Shown here: piece by piece, positions 25,205 to 32,728 of the stretch
Layout: every line of letters begins with the position of its first letter
Numbering within the stretch: position 1 is the stretch's first letter
Assembly: GCF_001742745.1 (NCBI RefSeq)
Contig: NZ_MJAK01000005.1
Location: forward strand, 124,001 to 188,000
Source of the DNA: Curtobacterium sp. ER1/6
GTDB taxonomy: Bacteria; Actinomycetota; Actinomycetes; Actinomycetales; Microbacteriaceae
Reading direction: 5' to 3'
Length of the DNA: 64,000 nucleotides
Translations under genes and position numbers: made by a program
Notes under the pieces: generated by a model
What the model saw: the letters and a program-made list of their open reading frames with translations, nothing else
Told to the model about the DNA's origin: nothing
Databases searched by the model: none

Positions 25205-26074
25205 GTGCCGACCTTCTCCGCAGCCCGAGGGGACTCCTCGTTCACCGACGCGCACGGCGTCGAGATCGTCTACTCGACCTGGCGCGCGGCCAGACCGAGG
25301 GCCGTCGTGCAGATCGCGCACGGGGTCGGCGAGCACGGCGCGCGGTACGAGCCCCTCGCGCAGGACCTGGTCCGCGCCGGCTACACCGTGTACGCGAACG
25401 ACCACCGCGGCCACGGCCGGACCGGACTCGGGCAGTGGGACGGCGACCACACGAAGCTCGGGCGGCTCGGCCCCGGGGGTCTGCGTGCGGCGATCGCCGC
25501 CGTCGAGCAGATGACCGCGGTCGCCCGCGAGCAGGACCCCGGCATCCCGCTCGTGCTGCTCGGGCACTCGTGGGGCTCCCTCATGGCGCAGCACATCGTG
25601 AACACCTCGTCCGAGGCGTACGACGGGGTCGTCCTGTCCGCCACGGCCTACCGGCTGCCCGGCTGGATGAACAGCGGCGACCTGAACGCCCGGCACGCGG
25701 GGTCGGGGCCGACGAAGCACGAGTGGATCAGTCGCGACCGGGCGGTCGTCGACGCGATCGCCGCCGACCCGCTGGTCGTCGAGGCGGACGTCATCAAGCT
25801 GTTCGGTGTGCGTGACGCGCTCCGGTTGCTCGGTGTCCCGAGGCGGGCGATCCCGCACGACCTGCCCGTGCTCCTGCAGGTCGGGTCCGACGACACCCTC
25901 GGCGGGCCGCGGTCGATCGAGCGGCTCGCGGCGGCGTACCGCCGGCGCGGTGGGCTGTCGGACGTGCAGGTGCACGCCTACGAGGGGGCGCGGCACGAGG
26001 TCTACAACGAGACGAACCGCGACGAGGTCATCGCCGACCTGGTCGCGTGGCTCGACCGGCACGTGGGTCGCTGA
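25205..26074 (+). CDS. Alpha/beta hydrolase, monoacylglycerol lipase/lysophospholipase-like
   Basis: A 289-aa Hydrolase_4 protein. Oxyanion region AHGVGEHGARYEPLA, nucleophile elbow GHSWGS, acid in VGSDDTLGG, catalytic His in GARHEVYNE. This is the lysophospholipase/MGL pattern. GTG 25205 is preceded by CAGGAT ending 6 nt upstream. Cytoplasmic, no signal peptide. Confidence 0.88.
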   Translation: MPTFSAARGDSSFTDAHGVEIVYSTWRAARPRAVVQIAHGVGEHGARYEPLAQDLVRAGYTVYANDHRGHGRTGLGQWDGDHTKLGRLGPGGLRAAIAAVEQMTAVAREQDPGIPLVLLGHSWGSLMAQHIVNTSSEAYDGVVLSATAYRLPGWMNSGDLNARHAGSGPTKHEWISRDRAVVDAIAADPLVVEADVIKLFGVRDALRLLGVPRRAIPHDLPVLLQVGSDDTLGGPRSIERLAAAYRRRGGLSDVQVHAYEGARHEVYNETNRDEVIADLVAWLDRHVGR

Positions 26075-26209
26075 CGCGGGTCGTCTCTCCGGATCGGATC
26101 GGGTCGGTCGCGTCGAACCACCGATCCGACATCGAACCAGGAGCGGCGGGCGGTTCGACGTCGGTTCCGTGGTTCGGTCAACACGTCGCCGACCTGCGTC
26201 ACCACAGGA

Positions 26210-26253
26210 CGGACGGGAGGCGCGGGGCGGCGCCGCCACGCGCCTCCCGTCCG
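26210..26253. repeat. CGGACGGGAGGCGCG-family hairpin
   Basis: CGGACGGGAGGCGCG at 26210 pairs with CGCGCCTCCCGTCCG ending at 26253, around a GGCGGCGCCGCC core. It lies between two tandem genes and ends 20 nt before the next start, so it could end the hydrolase transcript. Confidence 0.8.
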
Positions 26254-26273
26254 CCACGGCGTAGGCTCGTGCC

Positions 26274-27323
26274 GTGCACGGTGAGTACAAGGTCCCCGGA
26301 GGCAAGCTGGTCGTCGTCGACCTCGAGGTCGTCGACGGGAGCATCCGCGAGTTCCGTCTGGCGGGAGACTTCTTCCTCGAACCGGACGACGCGCTGCCGC
26401 TCATCGACCAGGCCGTGGACGGCCTGCCCGCGACCACGGACGCAGCCGGCATCGCCGCCGCCGTCCGGGCTGCACTGCCCGAGGGCGCCGTGCTGCTCGG
26501 CTTCACGCCCGAGTCCGTCGGCGTCGCCGTCCGTCGTGCACTCTCGCGGGCGTCGACGTGGCAGGAGTACGACTGGGAGATCGTCCACGAGGGACCGGTC
26601 AGCCCGAACGAGCACCTCGCGCTCGACCAGGTCCTGACCGAGGAGGTCGGCGCCGGACGCCGTGGCCCGACGCTGCGCATCTGGGAGTGGGACCAGCCGG
26701 CCGTCGTCATCGGGTCGTTCCAGTCGCTCAAGAACGAGGTCGACCCGGAGGGTGCCGCGAAGTACGGCGTCGAGGTCGTGCGCCGCATCTCCGGTGGCGG
26801 CGCGATGTTCATGGATGCCGGAGCGATCATCACGTACTCGCTGTACGTGCCGACCGACCTCGTGCAGGGCATGACCTTCGCGGACTCGTACGCCTACCTC
26901 GACGAGTGGGTGATCGAGGCGCTGAAGTCGCTCGGCATCGAGGCGTACTACCAGCCGCTCAACGACATCGCCTCGGCGTCCGGGAAGATCGGCGGCGCGG
27001 CGCAGAAGCGGCTCGGGACCGGCGCGCTGCTGCACCACGTGACGATGAGCTACGACATGGACGGCCAGAAGATGGTCGAGGTCCTGCGCATCGGACGCGA
27101 GAAGATGAGCGACAAGGGCACGACCTCGGCGGCGAAGCGCGTCGACCCGCTGCGCTCGCAGACCGGGCTCGCGCGGGCGGAGATCATCGAGCGGCTGATC
27201 GGCACGTTCACGTCGATGTACGGGGCGCGCGAGGGGCACGTGACCGAGGCCGAGCGGGCCCGGGCGCGGGAGCTCGTGGCGACGAAGTTCGCGACGCAGG
27301 AGTGGCTCGAGCGGGTGCCCTGA
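26274..27323 (+). CDS. Biotin/lipoate A/B protein ligase family (LplA-like)
   Basis: A 349-aa protein. Residues ~1-90 resemble the accessory domain of lipoate ligase; residues ~100-345 are the catalytic BPL/LplA fold with RRISGGGAMFMDAG (lipoyl-AMP loop) and the Lys of ASGKIGGAAQKR. It would activate lipoate or octanoate and attach it to E2/GcvH lysines. The accessory domain precedes the catalytic one, the reverse of E. coli LplA. GTG 26274 lies 6 nt after TAGGCT (26262-26267). Confidence 0.88.
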   Translation: MHGEYKVPGGKLVVVDLEVVDGSIREFRLAGDFFLEPDDALPLIDQAVDGLPATTDAAGIAAAVRAALPEGAVLLGFTPESVGVAVRRALSRASTWQEYDWEIVHEGPVSPNEHLALDQVLTEEVGAGRRGPTLRIWEWDQPAVVIGSFQSLKNEVDPEGAAKYGVEVVRRISGGGAMFMDAGAIITYSLYVPTDLVQGMTFADSYAYLDEWVIEALKSLGIEAYYQPLNDIASASGKIGGAAQKRLGTGALLHHVTMSYDMDGQKMVEVLRIGREKMSDKGTTSAAKRVDPLRSQTGLARAEIIERLIGTFTSMYGAREGHVTEAERARARELVATKFATQEWLERVP

Positions 27324-27366
27324 TCGGGGAGGGGCGTCCGCTCTCGGGTGCCCCTGGGCTCGGCGC

Positions 27367-27876
27367 GTGCGATGCGCCCCTCGTCTCCTGTCCGTCGTCG
27401 TCGCCGCGGTGGTCGTCGTGACCACCGCCACCGCCTGTTCGGAGGGCTCTCCGGACGACGCATCGACGTCGGAGGCCGCACTCTCGCGGTGGTCCTCGCT
27501 CATGGGGACCGCACTGCTCGACGAGGAGCACGGCCAGGGCGGAGCCGGCGGCGAAGGAGCGGGAGGCGCTGGTCTCGGAACGGTGCCGGCAGGCGCGTGG
27601 GACCTGCTCGTCGCCTGCAACGGCGCCGACGGGTGGTCCTTCCGGGTCGACTCAGGACCGGACGGCGACGACACCCTCGCCCGGAGCGACGTGCCGTGCG
27701 GAGCGACCGAACGGCTGTCCGTGACGGTGCCGGAGAGCGGCGGGTTGACCGTGCTGGCGCACCCGCTCAGGACCGCGCCGGAGGCGGTGCGTCGCGGAGA
27801 CGTGCCCGTCTTCTGGTACGTCGCGGTCGTGCCGGAGGGGTTCGAGCCGGAGTCGCGGTCCTACGAGCTCGGCTGA
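27367..27876 (+). CDS. Putative lipoprotein
   Basis: A 169-aa protein with a signal peptide ending in the lipobox TATAC (Cys24). After it comes a Ser/Gly-rich linker, then ~95 residues with two further Cys. It resembles small actinobacterial lipoproteins of unknown role. Its 3' end overlaps the convergent AAA ATPase gene by 16 bp. Confidence 0.7.
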   Translation: MRCAPRLLSVVVAAVVVVTTATACSEGSPDDASTSEAALSRWSSLMGTALLDEEHGQGGAGGEGAGGAGLGTVPAGAWDLLVACNGADGWSFRVDSGPDGDDTLARSDVPCGATERLSVTVPESGGLTVLAHPLRTAPEAVRRGDVPVFWYVAVVPEGFEPESRSYELG

Positions 27877-29411
27877 TCGTCGGGGTCGTCCGGCGCTCGC
27901 AGGGTGAGGTCGATCCCGCCCGTGCTCCGGAGTGTCCCCGGGCGGATCGGACGATCGTCAGCACCCACGGCGACGTACGAGCCGGAGTACGTGACCTCGT
28001 CGTCGTACTCGTCTTCGTCGTCCGGCTCGTCGTCGACCTCGTCGGGGTTCCGCGTGCCGAGCAGCTTCCGCGTCAGCGACGACCGCTCGGTGAGCAGCGA
28101 GTCGAGCGCGGCACGGAGGTCCTCGTCGGCGGGCTCCGCCCCGCGGAGGGCCGCGCCGAGGACGCTCCGCCGCATGAGCTCCTTCGCGAAGGACCCGGTC
28201 GTCCCCTCGGCCCGTTCGGCGGCCTCGGTCACGGCAGTGTCGGAGAACGGCAGCGCGCCCGCGTAACGACGGAACAGCCGCTCGCGCTCGGGCAGGGCGG
28301 GCAACGGCACCTCGACCGCGAGGTCCACTCGGCCCGGTCGGTCAGCCAGCGCCCGCTCGAGGACGGCCACCCGGTTCGAGGTCATCACGAACGCGACGTC
28401 CGCGTCGCCGTCGAGGCCGTCGAGTGCGTCGAGGACCTCGAAGAGCAGCGGCTGCGGCGAGCTGTGGCGCTCCATGGCGACCAGGTCGATGTCCTCCATC
28501 ACGACGATCGACGGCTGGAACGTCCGCGCGATCTCGGCCGCCGACCCGATCGCCGCGATGCTCGAGCCGGTGAGCAGGACGGCGGTGACACCGGGCGTCC
28601 GGGTCAACAGGTGTCGGATCGTGAGGGTCTTCCCGGTGCCGGGCGGACCGTACAGGAGCACACCCCGTTTGAGGTGCTGGCCGGCGGCGAGCAGGGCCTC
28701 GCGCTGTTCGCCGATCCCCACCACGTGGTCGACGACCTCGTCGAGGAGCCCCGACGGCAGCACCACGTCGTCGGTCCCGACCTCGGGCCGCCGCACGAAG
28801 GTCGCGCCGGCCTCGGCGCCGTACTCGGACTGCGTGAAGGAGAGCACCTGCCCGCGGAGCACGCTGCGCTCGATCATGAGCGCACGCAGCCGCAGCAGGA
28901 ACGCGGTCGCCGCGTCCTGGTCCGGGCTCAGGATCTCGACGGAGGCGCGTCCGCGGCCGTAGTCGGGCTTGGCGGAGCGCTGCACGACCGCGACGGGCAC
29001 GCCCTCGTACGCCAGGAACCGCAGGCCGAACGAGACGACCTGGCGGGTCGTGTCCGCGCCGGTAGCCCGCGTCGCGTAGCTCACCGGTCCGGGCGCCCAG
29101 CGTGCGTGGGGGTGCGCGATGAACTCGCTCACGCTGCTGTGGAACCGGCTGTCGTCACCGGCGACGCCGATCAGCGCGTCCGGGGCCCCACCCGTCAGCG
29201 CCTCGAGGGCGATGTCGGCGTCGACCAGGCGGTGGTCGGCGAACTCCTCGGTGACGACCGGCAGGGTCTGCGGATCCGCACCGAGGTGGTCGTGGATCCG
29301 TTCGCCGAGCGGCGTGAGGACGGCCTGCTGTTCGGTCGCGGCGAGTTCGTTCGCCCGCTCCATGTAGCGGGCGAACGCCCGCATGAGGTCCCGGTCTGCG
29401 TCGTCGAGCAC
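27861..29411 (-). CDS. AAA+ ATPase with N-terminal regulatory region
   Basis: A 516-aa protein. The N-terminal ~240 aa hold no recognised domain. The AAA core has Walker A LLYGPPGTGKT, Walker B VVMEDIDLVAM and sensor VMTSNR, close to Bcs1/CDC48-type ATPases. The tail is highly acidic (DEVDDEPDDEDEYDDE). GTG 29411 follows CAGGAT by 6 nt. Likely a remodelling ATPase; target unknown. Confidence 0.82.
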   Translation of the reverse strand: MLDDADRDLMRAFARYMERANELAATEQQAVLTPLGERIHDHLGADPQTLPVVTEEFADHRLVDADIALEALTGGAPDALIGVAGDDSRFHSSVSEFIAHPHARWAPGPVSYATRATGADTTRQVVSFGLRFLAYEGVPVAVVQRSAKPDYGRGRASVEILSPDQDAATAFLLRLRALMIERSVLRGQVLSFTQSEYGAEAGATFVRRPEVGTDDVVLPSGLLDEVVDHVVGIGEQREALLAAGQHLKRGVLLYGPPGTGKTLTIRHLLTRTPGVTAVLLTGSSIAAIGSAAEIARTFQPSIVVMEDIDLVAMERHSSPQPLLFEVLDALDGLDGDADVAFVMTSNRVAVLERALADRPGRVDLAVEVPLPALPERERLFRRYAGALPFSDTAVTEAAERAEGTTGSFAKELMRRSVLGAALRGAEPADEDLRAALDSLLTERSSLTRKLLGTRNPDEVDDEPDDEDEYDDEVTYSGSYVAVGADDRPIRPGTLRSTGGIDLTLRAPDDPDDQPSS

Positions 29412-29592
29412 GTCGCCATCCTGGCATGCAGCAGTGACGGCGGCCCGGGAGGGGGGACCCGGACCGCCGCGGCGACCAGTCTCGGTGGCGATCCCATGAA
29501 CCAGCCGTGCAGACCACGCGCAGACGTGCAGATCGCGAGGATCATCCGCGCGGCGGAGGTGGTCGCCGGGTGACTGACGTAGCGTCGGCACC

Positions 29593-29922
29593 GTGAACTG
29601 GTTGATCCTCCTGGGGGCGGTGGCCGCAGCGGCCCTCGTGATGTGGATCGCCGATCGCGTGGGGTGGATCGACCTGTCGAACAAGGCCACACGCAGCGGC
29701 GGATCCGGTGGTGTCGTGTCGATGATGGACGAGGTGTTCGCACCGACCCGTCACGAGGCGCAGGCCGAGTACGAGCGGCAGGCACGCCTGCCGCACCAGG
29801 CCCCGACACCCGCCGACGACGACCACGACCTGCTGAGCGGGAACGTGCTGATCCGGGTGCCGTCGGTCCGGGGCGCCGGTCGGCACGAGGCCCGACCGGG
29901 CACGCTCGACCGCACGTACTGA
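29593..29922 (+). CDS. Small single-TM protein
   Basis: A 109-aa protein with an N-terminal TM (about residues 2-22) and a hydrophilic cytoplasmic tail, PTRHEAQAEYERQARLPHQ. GTG 29593 lies 7 nt after TAGCGT (29580-29585), a leaderless start. Function unknown. Confidence 0.7.
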   Translation: MNWLILLGAVAAAALVMWIADRVGWIDLSNKATRSGGSGGVVSMMDEVFAPTRHEAQAEYERQARLPHQAPTPADDDHDLLSGNVLIRVPSVRGAGRHEARPGTLDRTY

Positions 29923-29965
29923 TCGCGCGCGGACGCGGACGGCAGGCGCGGGTGCCGCCGTCGCG

Positions 29966-30250
29966 TCAGCGCGTCGTGAGTTCCTGGTAGTCGGGGTGGC
30001 GCTCGATCCACGCGTGCACGTAGCTGCAGAGCGGGACGACGCGGAGCGAGCCTTCGCGGACGTCGTCGAGTGCGTGCTGGACGAGGATCGACGCGTGGCC
30101 ACCGCCGCGGTGCGCGGGGTCGACCTCGGTGTGGGTGAAGCGGATCTCGTCGCCGTCGACCTCGTACGCCGCGAAGCCGATGACCTCGCCGTCCTCGACC
30201 AGGGAGTACTGCTGTGCGTCGGTGTCGTTGCGGACCTCGGGTGATGCCAT
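29966..30250 (-). CDS. GNAT-like N-acetyltransferase (YjdJ/NATD1 type)
   Basis: A 94-aa minimal acetyltransferase: FAAYEVDGDEIRFTHTEVDPAHRGGGHASILVQHAL carries the truncated acetyl-CoA site, and PLCSYVHAWIERHPDY is the family's conserved end. ATG 30250 lies 7 nt after the complement of ACCGTA (-10 TACGGT). Such proteins are half the length of ordinary GNATs. Confidence 0.9.
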   Translation of the reverse strand: MASPEVRNDTDAQQYSLVEDGEVIGFAAYEVDGDEIRFTHTEVDPAHRGGGHASILVQHALDDVREGSLRVVPLCSYVHAWIERHPDYQELTTR

Positions 30251-30350
30251 GACGACGACCGTACGCCGTGCCCCCGGAGAGCGTCGTGGACGGCACCGGT
30301 CCCCGAACGCGGGGCGGTGACACGCCTCCGATCCGCACTACTCTCGCCCC

Positions 30351-31700
30351 GTGCACGATGCAACACCGCCCCTGCTCTTCCGGACGCCGCCGGGCTGGCC
30401 CACGCCGTCGCCCGAGTGGGTCGACCTGTTCCAGGGGGCCGAACCCGAGGCCGGCTGGCGGCCGATCGACGACATCCCGCCCGCTCCGTCCCGCTGGCGG
30501 TTCTGGGCGCCGACGCGAGCGCTGCACCGCCGCGTGCCCCGCGCCGCCCGGGTGGTGCCGGTCGTCGGCGCCGCGATCGCGCTCGCGTCGTTCGTCGCCG
30601 TGGTCGTCCTCTGGGCCGTCGGCGGACCGGCGGTCCTGGCACTGGCCCCGGTGGTCGCCGGCACCGCGCTCTGGGTGATCGGGGCGTCCCGGTACGCCGA
30701 TCGGCTCGCCGAGGCCCTGCACGCGGTGCGTGCCGAGGCGTCGGTCCGCCGGGCCACCGAGCTCCCCGCCCGTGCCGCCGCGGTCTTCCCGGGCGCCGAT
30801 CCGGCGGACGCATCGGCCGGGTGGGACGCCCGCGGCTGGGCCGTGCCCGGCGCGCGACCCTTCGTCGCGGGGCCGCCGTCGCGGTCCGGCACCCGGCCGC
30901 AGCGGGCGCTCGTCGCCGTCACGGCCGGGGTCGCCGGGCTCGTCCTCGCGACCGGGGCCTCCGTCTCGCTCCTGCCGCTCGTGCCGGCGGTCGAGGAGGG
31001 CGCAGCCCGCGCGCTCACGGGCGTCGAACCGGGGTCTCCGTGGTCGGTCGAGGGCGACGACGAGGACGCCGCACAGCCCGAGTGGACGTCCGACGACGGC
31101 AGCATCGAGGCGTGGTGGCTCGCGGGCGACGACGAGTGGGAGGGTACCTGTGACCTGACGCCCGGTGACGCCGGTTGCGACGCGTACGAGATCGACAGCG
31201 AACGGACCTGCACGGCGGTCGTGACGGTCGGGTTCTTCGCGTCCCTGGACGACGCTCGACCGAGCCGCGTCGAGGAGCGAACGGTGTCGATCACGGAGGG
31301 CGTGCCGCTCGTCCTGGTCGAGAACCACGACGAGGACTCGTCGAGCATCGGCGACGTGTCCTGCGCGTCCGACGACGATCCGCACGCAGACCGCATCGCG
31401 GCGACGCAGGGGGCCGACGCGGACACGGATGCCGAACGGCTCGCGGGTTGCGCGACCACGGACTGCGTCGCCTTCGTCGTCCGTTCGTCCACCGACTGCG
31501 CCGACGCGGCCGTGCAGTTCCGCGTCGGGGCCGAGGTCGGCTCGATCGGCGCGCCGCACGACGTGGTCGTCATGACCCCGCTGCTCGCCGGGCAGCCGGC
31601 GGACGTCTTCGTCGGCGGCACGACGTACGCGTCCGACGTCACCCCGGGTGGCGTCACCTGCCGAGCGGGCACCGAGGACGGGTCCGCCGCACACGCCTGA
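30351..31700 (+). CDS. Large membrane protein with Cys-containing extracytoplasmic region
   Basis: A 449-aa protein. It has a Pro-rich N-terminus with GWRPIDDIPPAPSRWRFWAPTRAL, two close TMs (about 68-110) and a third at about 190-213. The remaining 230 aa are acidic and extracellular with eight to ten Cys, likely disulphide-bonded. GTG 30351 follows TACTCT by 6 nt. No family recognised. Confidence 0.7.
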   Translation: MHDATPPLLFRTPPGWPTPSPEWVDLFQGAEPEAGWRPIDDIPPAPSRWRFWAPTRALHRRVPRAARVVPVVGAAIALASFVAVVVLWAVGGPAVLALAPVVAGTALWVIGASRYADRLAEALHAVRAEASVRRATELPARAAAVFPGADPADASAGWDARGWAVPGARPFVAGPPSRSGTRPQRALVAVTAGVAGLVLATGASVSLLPLVPAVEEGAARALTGVEPGSPWSVEGDDEDAAQPEWTSDDGSIEAWWLAGDDEWEGTCDLTPGDAGCDAYEIDSERTCTAVVTVGFFASLDDARPSRVEERTVSITEGVPLVLVENHDEDSSSIGDVSCASDDDPHADRIAATQGADADTDAERLAGCATTDCVAFVVRSSTDCADAAVQFRVGAEVGSIGAPHDVVVMTPLLAGQPADVFVGGTTYASDVTPGGVTCRAGTEDGSAAHA

Positions 31701-31778
31701 CGCCGTGCACGCCCGATGCCGCACACGCCTGACGCCGCTCGGTCCTGCGGCCGGCCGGGTGCAGGGGAGGATGGTCCG

Positions 31779-32651
31779 GTGCGCAGCATCGACGACCGGA
31801 GCCCCGACCTCGTCGTGCTCGGCGACAACCTCGACGTCCTGCCGACCCTGCCGGACGCGTCGTTCACGGTCGTCTACCTGGACCCGCCGTTCAACACCGG
31901 TCGGAAGCAGCGTCGGCACGCGGTGACGGCCGAGCGGCGGACGGCCGGCGACGCCGGGACGATCACGGGCTTCCGCGGCCGGACGTACGAGCGCATCCGG
32001 GGTGACCTCATGCGTTTCGACGACCGGTTCGAGGACTACTGGGCGTTCCTCGAGCCCCGGTTGCTCGAGGCCTGGCGGCTCCTCGCCGAGGACGGCACGC
32101 TGTACCTGCACCTCGACTACCGCGAGGCGCACTACGCGAAGGTCCTGCTCGACGCGCTGTTCGGTCGCGACGCCTTCCTGAACGAGATCATCTGGGCGTA
32201 CGACTTCGGGGCGAAGTCGCGCTCACGCTGGCCCACGAAGCACGACACGATCCTGGTCTACGTGAAGGACCCGGAGCGCTACTGGTTCGACTCCGAGACC
32301 GTCGACCGCGAGCCGTACATGGCGCCGGGACTCGTGACGCCGGAGAAGCGGGAGCGCGGGAAGCTGCCGACGGACGTGTGGTGGCACACGATCGTCTCGC
32401 CGACGGGGAGCGAGAAGACCGGCTACCCGACGCAGAAGCCCGAGGGGGTGCTCCGGCGGATGGTGCAGGCGTCCTCGCGCGAGGGCGACTGGGTGCTCGA
32501 CTTCTTCGCGGGGAGCGGCACGCTCGGAGCGGTCGCGCGGGACCTCGGTCGGCGCTTCGTGCTCGTGGACGACAACCCGGTGGCGGTCGACGTCATGCGC
32601 CGGCGGCTGCCACACGCGGTGATCGACGAGGTGGCGCGTCCCACGACGTGA
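31779..32651 (+). CDS. Site-specific DNA methyltransferase, orphan
   Basis: A 290-aa N6-adenine/N4-cytosine MTase of the beta-class order: catalytic motif IV DPPFNTG (about 37) first, the SAM motif FAGSGTLG (about 246) near the end. The middle WAYDFGAKSRSRWPTKHD is typical of Mod/CcrM-like enzymes. GTG 31779 follows GGGGAGG. No restriction endonuclease is adjacent, so it is probably a solitary, perhaps regulatory, methyltransferase. Target sequence unknown. Confidence 0.88.
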   Translation: MRSIDDRSPDLVVLGDNLDVLPTLPDASFTVVYLDPPFNTGRKQRRHAVTAERRTAGDAGTITGFRGRTYERIRGDLMRFDDRFEDYWAFLEPRLLEAWRLLAEDGTLYLHLDYREAHYAKVLLDALFGRDAFLNEIIWAYDFGAKSRSRWPTKHDTILVYVKDPERYWFDSETVDREPYMAPGLVTPEKRERGKLPTDVWWHTIVSPTGSEKTGYPTQKPEGVLRRMVQASSREGDWVLDFFAGSGTLGAVARDLGRRFVLVDDNPVAVDVMRRRLPHAVIDEVARPTT

Positions 32652-32653
32652 CG

Positions 32654-32697
32654 GAGGCGACACCGCCGACGTCGTGGGACGTCGGCGGTGTCGCCTC
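32654..32697. terminator. Perfect 20-bp bidirectional terminator
   Basis: GAGGCGACACCGCCGACGTC (32654-32673) is exactly complementary to 32678-32697, with a 4-nt loop. It is 2 nt after the MTase stop and serves the convergent exporter gene as well. Confidence 0.9.
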
Positions 32698-32728
32698 GGA
32701 GGGGTTCCGATCTGATCGGACCGCCCGG

